Shown: piece after piece, positions 17,891 to 24,829 of the stretch | How positions within the stretch are numbered: the stretch's first letter is position 1 | How the letters are laid out: every line of letters starts with the position of its first letter | Made by a program: the position numbers and the translations under genes | The notes under the pieces: generated by a model | Database searches by the model: none | What the model was told of the DNA's origin: nothing | What the model saw: only the letters and a program-made list of their open reading frames with translations | From: a virus | IMG/VR virus record: IMGVR_UViG_3300046689_000416 | Location: 1 to 50,151 of that record | DNA: 50,151 nucleotides | Strand: one strand, 5' to 3'

Positions 17891-18823
17891 CTACTCGTCC
17901 GTCCGTTCGACCGGGAGGGAGAGGACGAAGCGGGCCACTATCTCGCCCGGTGCCCAAACCGGAGTAGGCGAGACGCTGCTGTCGTTTTCGTAGTCCATGA
18001 ATTCTTCCGCCGCCTCCCGAACGTCCCCAGGCACCTCCCCCGTCCGCCCGTCCGCGGCGAGAGCATCGGTCTTCAACGACCGGATAACGGACAACCCGTC
18101 ACTGGCCGCTGACCGCCACTCGTCCCGATCCTTCGTCATCGCCGCAAGCTCGGCCCGGGCGGTGTCGCGTTGGGCCATGATCTCCGGCAGGCAGGCGTCG
18201 AACGTCGCGTTGGCAAACCGGGCCTTCTCCAACTCGGCCCGGGCCTCACGGAGGGAGGCGGCGAGACGATCCGACATCTTCGTGCCCTGCCGCGATACGA
18301 CGTGAGAGTCCAGCGTTCGCCGATATCGCTCCCATTCGATCGAGACGTCGTCCTCAGTGGTGTCCACGGTCGCCGGTTCCGGTCGGTGTCCGGGGAGGGA
18401 ATCCATTTGTTTCTGTATTGCCGCGAGTCCTTCCGGGTTGTTCTTCGCCCACTCGGCGAACGCCGCTGCCTTGCTGGACACGAACGGGACACGGGCCGGT
18501 TCCGCGTCGCCACCCGTCACGGCCACGGACATGAGGCCGGTGCCGGAGCAGAGGGCGCACGGGTCATCGTATGGCACACCGTGAAGTGTCCCCGTCCCCT
18601 CGCACCTCGGGCACTGGTCCGACGTGTCGGGGACTGGTCCGGCAAGCCGTTTCGGATCGCCGTCCGGTCCAACGTCCGGCACCTTCGATGGGACTCGCGT
18701 TCCGTCCGGCATGATTCGAACTGTGGTCCCGATCGGACCGTCGTCGTCTTGCCCGGAGAACGGGTCCAGTGGATCAACGTCCGACGGGTCGGGCGGGGCG
18801 GTGGTGGTCGTCACGTCGGCCAT
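17891..18823 (-). CDS. protein with DnaJ-type zinc motif and coiled coil
   Basis: 310 residues from the ATG at 18823 with GAGG upstream. Residues 71-96 carry two CxxCxGxG knuckles (CPRCEGTG and CALCSGTG) as in the DnaJ zinc domain. The middle is acidic and charged, and residues about 195-250 form a coiled coil. No J domain is present, so it is not a full DnaJ. It is the distal gene of the early block, and its stop lies one base from the end of the late operon (17889), so the two transcription units meet head-on with no visible terminator. Confidence 0.7.
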   Translation of the reverse strand: MADVTTTTAPPDPSDVDPLDPFSGQDDDGPIGTTVRIMPDGTRVPSKVPDVGPDGDPKRLAGPVPDTSDQCPRCEGTGTLHGVPYDDPCALCSGTGLMSVAVTGGDAEPARVPFVSSKAAAFAEWAKNNPEGLAAIQKQMDSLPGHRPEPATVDTTEDDVSIEWERYRRTLDSHVVSRQGTKMSDRLAASLREARAELEKARFANATFDACLPEIMAQRDTARAELAAMTKDRDEWRSAASDGLSVIRSLKTDALAADGRTGEVPGDVREAAEEFMDYENDSSVSPTPVWAPGEIVARFVLSLPVERTDE

Positions 18824-18839
18824 GATTGGTCCTCGGGGG

Positions 18840-19037
18840 TTAGGCTTCGGCCTTGCATTCAGGCATGGCGTGGTAGACCGGCATATCCGAACCACTGGAC
18901 TTTGAGCATTCTTGACACTCGGCAATGTGAATGCACTCGACACTACAAACCCCGCAACGGTTGTCGTCGGTCATGTCGTCGCCGGTCCTTTCCCGCTCAC
19001 AGTTTGGGCAAAACCAGTAGTCGGAGTCGGTCGGCAT
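18840..19037 (-). CDS. small multi-Cys zinc-ribbon protein
   Basis: 65 residues; ATG at 19037 preceded by AGGGGAG. Cys pairs at 10/13, 28/31, 35/41 and 44 suggest one or two zinc knuckles (FCPNCERER, RCGVCSVEC). Acidic, no membrane segment. Likely a small metal-binding adaptor; function unknown. Confidence 0.65.
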   Translation of the reverse strand: MPTDSDYWFCPNCERERTGDDMTDDNRCGVCSVECIHIAECQECSKSSGSDMPVYHAMPECKAEA

Positions 19038-19107
19038 CGTGCTACTCCCCTTCGGGTGTGTCGGTCACTTCCGAACCACGAAAAACGCAACGACTACAGA
19101 GTCGTCT

Positions 19108-19299
19108 TCATGTTCCCTCAGTTTTGGGTTCCGACTGTTCGGGTATGTACTCGTCCGGAACGAGCATGGCCATCGACCGATGCCCGTTGCACTGAGGGCA
19201 GGTGTCCTTGTGCGGGGTGGAGATGTGGGGCGTGTGGACGTCAATCTCTCCAGACCCGTTGCACCGGCTGCACGCGACAACTCTGATTTTGGTGGTCAT
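19108..19299 (-). CDS. small zinc-knuckle protein
   Basis: 63 residues; ATG at 19299 with AAGGAGG. Contains CSRCNGSGEI and CPQCNGHRSM, one DnaJ-like CxxCxGxG knuckle and a second CxxC. Related in style to the product of 17891-18823 and that of 28761-29036. Function unknown. Confidence 0.65.
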   Translation of the reverse strand: MTTKIRVVACSRCNGSGEIDVHTPHISTPHKDTCPQCNGHRSMAMLVPDEYIPEQSEPKTEGT

Positions 19300-19300
19300 G

Positions 19301-19462
19301 TCATCCTCCTTCGGGTGTGTCGGGCCGGGCGGGTGATTGTTCGGACCGGGCCAGCCAGCCGTCTCGGAATCCTCGGGCGCAACCGGCCACGTAAGCAGCG
19401 GCAACAATCAGTGCGGCGATGACTCCTAGAGACGCAATAACCCAATCAGGAATATCGTCCAT
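19301..19462 (-). CDS. 53-residue single-pass membrane protein
   Basis: ATG at 19462 overlaps the TGA of the upstream gene (TGATG) and has GGGAGGGG upstream. The peptide has one membrane segment (WVIASLGVIAALIVAAAYVA, residues 7-26) followed by a basic stretch (RGFRDGWLAR), so the C-terminus probably stays in the cytoplasm. Function unknown; small early membrane proteins of phages are often host-takeover or exclusion factors. Confidence 0.6.
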   Translation of the reverse strand: MDDIPDWVIASLGVIAALIVAAAYVAGCARGFRDGWLARSEQSPARPDTPEGG

Positions 19463-19962
19463 CACACCCCTCCCGTCCCGGCCAGGCGGCGGATCGTCGC
19501 GGCGGCTTCGAGCATCGCAAAACGGTAGGTCCCTCCGTAGTCCGGCCCTCTGTCGGCGAGACTTTCCAGCCTCTCGGCCAGCCGGACCGCCTCGGCGTCG
19601 GGAGGGCGGGATAGCAGGCGGGCGAGTTCGTCCCGAAACTGTTCCGGCTCACCTGAATCTGCGAGAAACGTACAGTAACGGGCCAACGAGTCGAAGGCTT
19701 CGTCCACGCCCGCCGGTGCCACTACTTCGAATGCGAAAACCAACCCACATCGTGGACAGGTCTCCGACTGGCTGTCTGCCCGGACCGCGGCGGCCGGCGG
19801 GGGCGGCGGGAGGGAGCATCGCCGTTCGAGTTCGGTAATGATCGTCTCTCGCGTTTCTTCGTCCGCCAAGTCATAGGTAAAGAATTCCCGGATGGTGCAT
19901 TGCTCTGGAGTCATGCCGTCCCATTTATCCCGCACGGTCATGCGGCCCGGGTCACTCGGCAT
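19462..19962 (-). CDS. early protein with single CxxC and poly-proline linker
   Basis: 166 residues; ATG at 19962 after AAGGAG. A helical N-terminal part ends in LERRCSLPPPPPAAAV, then CPRCGLVFAFEV (Cys69/72), then a helical C-terminal half rich in Glu/Arg (LARLLSRPPDAEAVRLAERL). The C-terminal segment resembles the AERERC/AAxIRxL sequences common in small phage proteins. No enzyme motif seen. Confidence 0.6.
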   Translation of the reverse strand: MPSDPGRMTVRDKWDGMTPEQCTIREFFTYDLADEETRETIITELERRCSLPPPPPAAAVRADSQSETCPRCGLVFAFEVVAPAGVDEAFDSLARYCTFLADSGEPEQFRDELARLLSRPPDAEAVRLAERLESLADRGPDYGGTYRFAMLEAAATIRRLAGTGGV

Positions 19963-19979
19963 GGTCTACTCCTTCGTGG

Positions 19980-20615
19980 TCAGATGAATGTCGGGTGCCG
20001 CTCTTGTGCCATCGCCCGCTTAATCCACCGCAGGTAGAGCGGGATTCGCGTATCCGGCCACGTACTGAACCCGCTCCCGTCGCAACTGGTACACCCGATC
20101 CGTAGGGCGTACTCGATCCGACGTTGGCTGTTCACGCGGCCCATGTGGGCCGGTCTGCCTTTGTCTCGCCAGTCTCGGACGACGGACCGGGCAACCTTGC
20201 CCTCCTTGAACTCGTCGTCCCCGCCGACGAACACGGCCGGCGGGTCGATCGCCTGGACGTCTTCCCGCATCATCCCGTTCTGCAAGACGAGGCACGGTTC
20301 AAAACCGAACGCCCGTATCCGACCGTGCCACACGTCCCACAGACGGAACGTCTCTTTCGCATCGCATACCTTGTCCGGGCACGTCACCCAATCAATCGGC
20401 ACGTCGGCGTCGGCGTACAGGGCGAGCATGGCCGCGAACTTACCGGGCAGGAATTCACCGAACGCCCCGTTATCCGCCGCCACCGGCAGCCCCAGGTCCG
20501 CTATCGAGGACGGGCTGTTCCCCGCCGTCGGGACCGGGAAGCAGCCCAGATACTTCGGGGAGGCCGGCCCCAATCGTCGGAGCGTGTCCGTCGCCCCGCT
20601 GACGTATAGCCTCAA
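19980..20615 (-). CDS. DpdA / tRNA-guanine transglycosylase-like protein
   Basis: 211 residues from a TTG at 20615 with AAGGAG upstream. Layout matches the short phage TGT-like (DpdA) group: LRLYVSGATD start; VAADNGAF with Asp48 at the position of the TGT DSGGF-type acid; WVTCPDKVCDAKET; VFVGGDDEFK with the GG turn at 131-132; AHMGRVNS; then CTSCDGSGFS with candidate nucleophile Asp179. The TGT zinc ligands are not clear. Such enzymes swap guanine in DNA for a 7-deazaguanine base made from preQ0. No FolE, QueD, QueE or QueC was seen in this genome, so the base would have to come from the host. An alternative is a TGT-fold protein with another role. Confidence 0.68.
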   Translation of the reverse strand: MRLYVSGATDTLRRLGPASPKYLGCFPVPTAGNSPSSIADLGLPVAADNGAFGEFLPGKFAAMLALYADADVPIDWVTCPDKVCDAKETFRLWDVWHGRIRAFGFEPCLVLQNGMMREDVQAIDPPAVFVGGDDEFKEGKVARSVVRDWRDKGRPAHMGRVNSQRRIEYALRIGCTSCDGSGFSTWPDTRIPLYLRWIKRAMAQERHPTFI

Positions 20616-20814
20616 GGATGCTCCTTTTCTTCGCTTTGACCTTGACCATCCGCTCGGCCCACACGATCAGGTCCGCCAGAGCTTCCTCGGGCGTGTCACA
20701 CGACTTGCCCCCGCACGGAGTCGGGTTCCACCACCCGTAGCGGCCGTCGGAGAACTGGTTGACGAGTGCCGCGGCGAGAAAGTCGAACGCGGCGATCTTC
20801 TCGGCGTCGGTCAC
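20470..20814 (-). CDS. small early protein overlapping the DpdA-like gene
   Basis: 114 residues from a GTG at 20814 with AAGGAG upstream. The first about 65 residues look like a real protein (FLAALVNQF-like helix, GRYGWWNPTPCGGKSCDTPEEA). The last 48 codons overlap the start of the DpdA-like gene in another frame by 146 bp, and that tail is Gly/Pro-rich and may not be selected. The Shine-Dalgarno of the next gene lies inside its KAKKRS codons. Function unknown. Confidence 0.55.
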   Translation of the reverse strand: MTDAEKIAAFDFLAAALVNQFSDGRYGWWNPTPCGGKSCDTPEEALADLIVWAERMVKVKAKKRSILEAIRQRGDGHAPTIGAGLPEVSGLLPGPDGGEQPVLDSGPGAAGGGG

Positions 20815-20816
20815 GT

Positions 20817-21035
20817 CTACTCCTTCGTGGTCGGGGCGGGTGCGTCTTCGGCCATCTCGGCATCCTCCTGAACCTTGTCCCACGTGTAGTTGATCGTCCT
20901 CGCCCGGGCCCGGTCGGTCGGTAGCCCGAGGAGGATGCCGGTAACGAGTACCGTGGCCCGGGTCGTCGGGTGTCCCATTGCCCGGCGAATGGCGTCGGCC
21001 TCGTACCGATCCTTGCATTCGATGGATACTTTCAC
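20817..21035 (-). CDS. small early protein, unknown
   Basis: 72 residues; GTG at 21035 overlaps the TGA of the upstream gene (GTGA) and has AGGAG. Sequence KVSIECKDRYEADAIRRAMG suggests an alpha/beta fold, with an acidic C-terminus. No motif recognised. Confidence 0.55.
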   Translation of the reverse strand: MKVSIECKDRYEADAIRRAMGHPTTRATVLVTGILLGLPTDRARARTINYTWDKVQEDAEMAEDAPAPTTKE

Positions 21036-21394
21036 TTCGAGTTCTCCTGTGCGGGTGCGTCGGGATCGGACCGGATGCGTGCGGCGATCGATTCCAAGGT
21101 GGCTTGCCGATCTATGTGTTTTCTTTCGTAAAGATCGTCAACTTGGACGACCTTTTTCACGAAGTCGGATTCCAAGACAATCTTTGCCGCCCGCTCCCGC
21201 TCCCGCCGGGTCGCCCAGACGACGGCGGCGTCCAGTTCGGCGAAGAACACGGCCTTTCCTTCCGGCCACGTCTGGCACTTAGCACAAGCGGCGACGAATC
21301 GCGACCACGCGGCCTCCCGGTCGTACTCCCGGGGCGACTCGGTCGTGTCCGGCCGAGGGATCTGGTTCGTCACATGCAGGCCTCTCACGGGCAT
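21032..21394 (-). CDS. helical early protein, unknown
   Basis: 120 residues; ATG at 21394 with AAGGAG. Amphipathic helices with one CAKCQ motif; central WATRRERERAAKIVLESDFV is a charged helix. No signal peptide or enzyme motif. Coupled to the next gene by GTGA. Family not recognised. Confidence 0.6.
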   Translation of the reverse strand: MPVRGLHVTNQIPRPDTTESPREYDREAAWSRFVAACAKCQTWPEGKAVFFAELDAAVVWATRRERERAAKIVLESDFVKKVVQVDDLYERKHIDRQATLESIAARIRSDPDAPAQENSK

Positions 21395-21413
21395 TCTCCT
21401 CTCCTTGCTGGTT

Positions 21414-21632
21414 TTACCGGTCTTCTTCGAGAGAGCGGATGGCGTTGTCCTGCCACGGGTTGATGTTCCCTTCGTCTCCGGTCCCACGTCCGGCCGGAAT
21501 CTTTCGCGTGGGGCCAATTACATCGAAACAGTCCGCACACAACTGCTGGTCCTCCAAATAGCCGCCCACCTTCACCTCGCAGGTGTTGACCATCGCCGCC
21601 TTTCGGCACCGCCAACAGATTCCCGCTCGCAT
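21414..21632 (-). CDS. small zinc-ribbon protein
   Basis: 72 residues; ATG at 21632, 3 bases after the stop of the upstream gene. CWRCRKAAM (Cys6/9) and CADCFDVIG (Cys32/35) make a four-Cys zinc ribbon, followed by a short charged tail. Could bind nucleic acid or protein; nothing decides. Confidence 0.6.
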   Translation of the reverse strand: MRAGICWRCRKAAMVNTCEVKVGGYLEDQQLCADCFDVIGPTRKIPAGRGTGDEGNINPWQDNAIRSLEEDR

Positions 21633-21634
21633 GA

Positions 21635-21859
21635 CTAGACCCTCACGGTTGGAACCCAACTGCTCGGCTTGCCACCTTTGCCGACCTTGTGCGGCCGGAC
21701 GTACCCGTTCTTCTTCAACTGTTCGAGGTTCCACCACACCTGCTCCCGCGGGTGCTTGTAGCCCTTCACGTAGGCCATCCGCGTCAGGATCGTGGTCTCG
21801 ACCGGGATGTCGGACCGCTCGATGGCCTGCAAAATCAGGTCGGCGAGGGAGAGTTTCAC
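21635..21859 (-). CDS. small winged-helix-like DNA-binding protein
   Basis: 74 residues; GTG at 21859 overlaps the TGA of the methyltransferase-like gene (GTGA). The order helix (LSLADLILQAIERSD), helix (TTILTRMAYVKGYKHPREQV), recognition-like helix (WWNLEQLKKNGYV) and basic wing (KVGKGGKPSSW) fits a compact winged helix. It may regulate the block or assist the neighbouring modification gene. Fold call only. Confidence 0.55.
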   Translation of the reverse strand: MKLSLADLILQAIERSDIPVETTILTRMAYVKGYKHPREQVWWNLEQLKKNGYVRPHKVGKGGKPSSWVPTVRV

Positions 21860-22422
21860 AACGCACCCCACTGGTCGGCCATTGCCTGGGCCATCCCCGG
21901 GAACGTCCGGGACCGGTTCCGCTTCCGATCCGGCCCGGGTGGTTCCACATGGACCGAGTTCCCGAGGGCGAGGACCGGCTTCGTCTTCACCAAGGGCGGC
22001 AACCCGCGCAGCCACAGGCAGGTGGCCTTCCTTTCTGCGTCCCCGAACCACCACGGTTGAACGGTCTGGGTCTGTTGCACGTCGATGTACTCCTTGGCGT
22101 GGCCGTGCATAACCGGGTTCTCGATCGCCACCCGCTCGATCGGACTGTTCCACAGTTGCAGGAAGAACCGACAGGCCTCGGACATGAGGGCCTTTCTCCC
22201 CGGCCGGGACAACCACCGGACTCCGGAATTGCACAGGTAGGTGCAGTCCGGGTGGAAGATGGCCAAGTCCCACCCCTTGTCCAGAACGTGTCGGACGTCG
22301 CCCTCGAAGTGAGGACCGTCCACCTCCGAAGGCCCCAAATCGCACGACCAGGCATCGTGACCGAGGGCCAGGAAGGCGTCCCGCACCCGTCCCGAAAACT
22401 CGCACCCGATCAGCACTCTCAC
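21856..22422 (-). CDS. short C5-cytosine methyltransferase-like protein
   Basis: 188 residues from a GTG at 22422 with GGAG upstream. RVLIGCEFSGRVRDAFLALG matches the SAM-binding motif I of C5 methyltransferases; AIFHPDCTYLCNSG has Cys60 where PPCQ normally sits; and VAIENPVMH matches the ENV motif. The catalytic Cys and Glu are both present, but the protein is far shorter than a normal C5 enzyme and has no clear target-recognition region. It could be a minimal phage methyltransferase, a base-modifying relative, or inactive. It sits 1.2 kb upstream of the DpdA-like gene in the same transcription unit. Confidence 0.65.
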   Translation of the reverse strand: MRVLIGCEFSGRVRDAFLALGHDAWSCDLGPSEVDGPHFEGDVRHVLDKGWDLAIFHPDCTYLCNSGVRWLSRPGRKALMSEACRFFLQLWNSPIERVAIENPVMHGHAKEYIDVQQTQTVQPWWFGDAERKATCLWLRGLPPLVKTKPVLALGNSVHVEPPGPDRKRNRSRTFPGMAQAMADQWGAL

Positions 22423-22500
22423 GGGATTTTCTCCGAACCACTGGTACGCGACCTGCTATCGTTCGGGTAGTGGCACACGACCGGCGGACCTTGGAACTGC

Positions 22501-22923
22501 TCACCGATCCGTTTCTGACGACGGCCGAGGTGGAACTTCTGGTAGGTCGGCCAGCGTCACCGCCACCGTCCGCAGGGTCCACAGTTTCCGCTTCCCCGCC
22601 CCGCCCTTCTTGCCCCAGCCGTGGACGACGATCCGGCCGCCGGATTCCAGCCAGTCGCGGGCGTGGGGACAGTCTTCGGTTATCTTCTTGACCCGCTTCG
22701 AGAGGTTGTCGTCCGAGGTGGTCTGTACGGCCAAGAGGTGGCCGCTCATCCATTCCTTCTCATCGAACAGGTCCGGCGAGTTAGGCGGCACACAGGCGAT
22801 CAGGTCGATAAACCCGAACACGTCCTGCCGGATCTTGGCATGCGGGTTCCACCGCTCCACGATGGCCGAGGCGATCCCGAGCTTCTTGAAGTATTCCCGG
22901 GACCGCTGGGTGGGGCTGCTCAT
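22501..22923 (-). CDS. PD-(D/E)XK-like nuclease candidate
   Basis: 140 residues; ATG at 22923 after GGAGG, preferred to a TTG at 22935. After a helix (REYFKKLGIASAIVERW) comes DVFGFIDLIACVPP with Asp40, then HLLAVQTTSDDN where Gln67 stands in the position of the second acidic residue, then a basic C-terminal part (WGKKGGAGKRKLW). This strand order is that of small restriction-endonuclease-fold proteins such as resolvases, but the ExK motif is altered to QxT. Possible resolvase or nicking nuclease, or a non-catalytic relative. Confidence 0.5.
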   Translation of the reverse strand: MSSPTQRSREYFKKLGIASAIVERWNPHAKIRQDVFGFIDLIACVPPNSPDLFDEKEWMSGHLLAVQTTSDDNLSKRVKKITEDCPHARDWLESGGRIVVHGWGKKGGAGKRKLWTLRTVAVTLADLPEVPPRPSSETDR

Positions 22924-23036
22924 CGGAACCTCCAAATACTCAGGGCCACCACGGCCGCCACCCAGCCGAGGAAGTAGGCCACGAACAGTCGAGCGCTGCG
23001 GACGCTGCCCGCGGCGAGGACGAAGTTATTCCACAC
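22920..23036 (-). CDS. 38-residue membrane peptide in a double overlap
   Basis: GTG at 23036 lies inside the last codons of the Ref-like gene and has GAGGA upstream; its TGA overlaps the ATG of the next gene (ATGA). The peptide has a membrane segment (LFVAYFLGWVAAVVALSIW, residues 17-35). Tight overlap on both sides favours a translated gene. Function unknown. Confidence 0.5.
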   Translation of the reverse strand: MWNNFVLAAGSVRSARLFVAYFLGWVAAVVALSIWRFR

Positions 23037-23406
23037 GGCCGTCCTCCCGGGCCAGTAGTTCGTTCTGGAAAGCCAGCAGTTCGTCGTCGGAGCCGTACAG
23101 GGCGTGGAACGAATGGGCGTCGTGGTAAAGGCTAGGGCCGTACTTGATGTTCATTTTCGCTATCCGGTTCTCGTCCGGGTTTCTCTCGTAAACGTCCGGC
23201 GGATTGAAGATGTGAATCACCCCCCGGTGGTGCCAAGGACAGAGTCCGACAGTGAAGGCGTGGCCACGGCGGACCCCACCGTCCAGCAGGTGATGAACTT
23301 CGACGCAGGTAATGAAGTCGGACTTCTCTTTCCGGCACGCCACACACCCCAACTCCACGATCCGCTCCATCCGCTTCTTCTCGGCCTTGGTCGGTCCCTT
23401 AGCCAC
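23026..23406 (-). CDS. Ref-like HNH nuclease (RecA-dependent nuclease family)
   Basis: 126 residues from a GTG at 23406 with GAGGAG. Cys21/Cys24 (CVACRKE), His38-His39 (VEVHHLLDGG) and Cys56-xx-His59-His60 (LCPWHHRG) form the zinc/HNH core of the phage P1 Ref family, with the typical ending SFHALYGSDDELLAFQNELL. Ref cuts DNA at RecA-made displacement loops and enhances recombination. Its presence fits the ERF and exonuclease genes further upstream. Good family match by motif. Confidence 0.72.
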   Translation of the reverse strand: MAKGPTKAEKKRMERIVELGCVACRKEKSDFITCVEVHHLLDGGVRRGHAFTVGLCPWHHRGVIHIFNPPDVYERNPDENRIAKMNIKYGPSLYHDAHSFHALYGSDDELLAFQNELLAREDGRVE

Positions 23407-23587
23407 GGTCGGACTCCTCTTTCCACGCCGTCCACTCCGGACTCACGACTACGAAGTTGCCGTTGGGAAGTCGGCGGATAATCTCGAATCTCCGTTCCCG
23501 AATAAACTGGCCGTCTTTTATCAGCCAGCCGTCGTTTCGCTGCTCTGGTGTGATGATCGTCTCCTTCGCCGGTTCTGTCCTATCCAC
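23399..23587 (-). CDS. small early protein, unknown
   Basis: 62 residues; GTG at 23587 with GAGGAG. Contains a beta-like segment RRFEIIRRLPNGNFVVVSPE. The 17 bases around its start (23584-23600) nearly repeat those around the next gene's start (23403-23419). No motif recognised. Confidence 0.5.
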   Translation of the reverse strand: MDRTEPAKETIITPEQRNDGWLIKDGQFIRERRFEIIRRLPNGNFVVVSPEWTAWKEESDRG

Positions 23588-23669
23588 GTTCGGACTCCTC
23601 GTTGGTCGGAAAGTCCCCGGCGGGCAAGTCGTGATTTGGCCCACGACCGGTACACCCGCAGGGGAAAAA

Positions 23670-23930
23670 CTATTTCGGCCGCTTCTTGTCCGCCTCGATC
23701 TTCGCCTTCTCGGCCTCGGTAAGCGGGGCCGGCGGCTTCACCGGGGCCGGGCACAACTCATCGAACATCCCCGCCAGCATCGCATCGGTCCGGTACATGA
23801 CCTGTCTGGCCCACAGGGCGTAGTCTGCGCCCGTCCGGCCTTGCGAACCGTCCAGAACCAGTCCGGCCAGTTCGTGCTTCCTGCGGTCGATAAACGCCTT
23901 CCGGGAGGCGAGGCGGTCGGTCTCGTTCAT
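23670..23930 (-). CDS. small helical early protein
   Basis: 86 residues; ATG at 23930 overlaps the TAA of the upstream gene and has GGAG. Helical, with a Lys/Glu-rich C-terminus (PLTEAEKAKIEADKKRPK). No motif recognised. The 82 bases downstream to 23588 are non-coding. Confidence 0.55.
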   Translation of the reverse strand: MNETDRLASRKAFIDRRKHELAGLVLDGSQGRTGADYALWARQVMYRTDAMLAGMFDELCPAPVKPPAPLTEAEKAKIEADKKRPK

Positions 23931-24067
23931 TAGAACTCCGGAGGCGAATAGTTCATCGGGACTTCGATCTCGACCGGAGGGTTCCGCTCGGCCTCACGAC
24001 GCAGTTCGTCTTTTAGGAGTTGTGCCCAGCGATTCTTTCCCAACTCGTTGATCGTCCGGCGGACCAA
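23930..24067 (-). CDS. 45-residue early protein, tentative
   Basis: Starts at a TTG at 24067 just after the upstream stop, with GAGG-type sequence before it. Sequence LVRRTINELGKNRWAQLLKD then REAERNPPVEIEVPMNY is a plausible short helical protein. A GTG further upstream would overlap the zinc-finger gene. Support is modest: correct spacing, coupled stop/start with the next gene and no alternative reading for the interval. Confidence 0.45.
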   Translation of the reverse strand: MVRRTINELGKNRWAQLLKDELRREAERNPPVEIEVPMNYSPPEF

Positions 24068-24072
24068 CTCCC

Positions 24073-24372
24073 CTACTCCCTCGCCTTCAGCGGGCACTTC
24101 CCCTTCTCGCACCAGAACGGGTCCGTGCTTTCCCACATCGGGTGGTCCGTGTGGACCATCGTCAGGCACAAGTTGCACTTCGTCCATTCGCCTCTCCTTT
24201 GTCTGCGGAACCAGTTCAGGATCTTCTGCCGGTTCTGCTGGAAACAGTACTTCACCGGGCCGGGCAGGACCGCATCGTCCCGGACCTTGCGAAGAAGGGG
24301 AAAGCCATCCTCCTCCATCGCCAGGACGAAGCCGTGCTTCTGGGCCAAGGCGTCGAGTTCGGGGACGGTCAT
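24073..24372 (-). CDS. small zinc-finger protein
   Basis: 99 residues; ATG at 24372 with GGAGAA, overlapping the previous TGA (ATGA). N-terminal helix, then KCNLCLTMVHTDHP (Cys66/69) and WCEKGKC (Cys88/93) make a probable zinc site preceded by a basic stretch (WFRRQRRGEW). Possible nucleic-acid binding; unknown role. Confidence 0.6.
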   Translation of the reverse strand: MTVPELDALAQKHGFVLAMEEDGFPLLRKVRDDAVLPGPVKYCFQQNRQKILNWFRRQRRGEWTKCNLCLTMVHTDHPMWESTDPFWCEKGKCPLKARE

Positions 24373-24596
24373 CGTGTTCTCCGGATCTCTTCGGCAATGA
24401 AAGTCCCCCCGTCACGGCGTCCCTCGAACATCCTCTCCTCGTCAAAAAGGCTCTCGGCCAACCTCGCACACCGCTCCCGCTCGGCGATGGTGGCGGCGTC
24501 CCACCCATCCTTCGCACCAGCAGCCACGTACCCGATCATCGCCGGTGGCGCAGGAACCCGATCCCTGAACGACTTCCACCATTCATCGAAGGTCAT
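24369..24596 (-). CDS. small conserved phage-type protein
   Basis: 75 residues; ATG at 24596 with GGAGGAAA. Starts TFDEWWKSFRDRVPAP and contains GAKDGWDAATIAERERCARL, a pattern often seen in small phage proteins of unknown function. ATGA overlaps on both sides. Confidence 0.6.
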   Translation of the reverse strand: MTFDEWWKSFRDRVPAPPAMIGYVAAGAKDGWDAATIAERERCARLAESLFDEERMFEGRRDGGTFIAEEIRRTR

Positions 24597-24829
24597 GGCC
24601 TTTCCTCCGGTTCGGCTGCCAGATTCGGATTCTCTCCCCCGTACCCGAACAGGTCCTCCGGCGTGCCGCCGAAGTGCTTCTCGCACATCTCCCTCAACTG
24701 CTTCTCCCGCCGCTTGGACTGGATCAGCAGGGTTCGCTTCTGGACTTCGTCTTTTTCCTTCCAGTACAACCGCTGGCCTTCGAGCATGGCCAGAGCCAGC
24801 CGGGCGATCTCGTCTACCGTGATTTTCAT
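24593..24829 (-). CDS. small helical basic protein
   Basis: 78 residues; ATG at 24829 with AGGACC, overlapping the stop of the ParB-like gene (ATGA). Mostly one long charged helix (WKEKDEVQKRTLLIQSKRRE). Could be an accessory of the ParB-like protein, judged only from coupling. Confidence 0.55.
   Translation of the reverse strand: MKITVDEIARLALAMLEGQRLYWKEKDEVQKRTLLIQSKRREKQLREMCEKHFGGTPEDLFGYGGENPNLAAEPEERP

Noticed and set aside
15783-17993. 736-residue plus-strand frame in another phase
   Set aside because: Overlaps the large internal protein; Arg/Gly-rich low complexity and no start signal.
22470-22691. Plus-strand frame starting GTG near 22470
   Set aside because: Mostly antisense to the nuclease-like gene; Pro/Ser/Arg-rich after the first 25 residues and no upstream ribosome-binding site.
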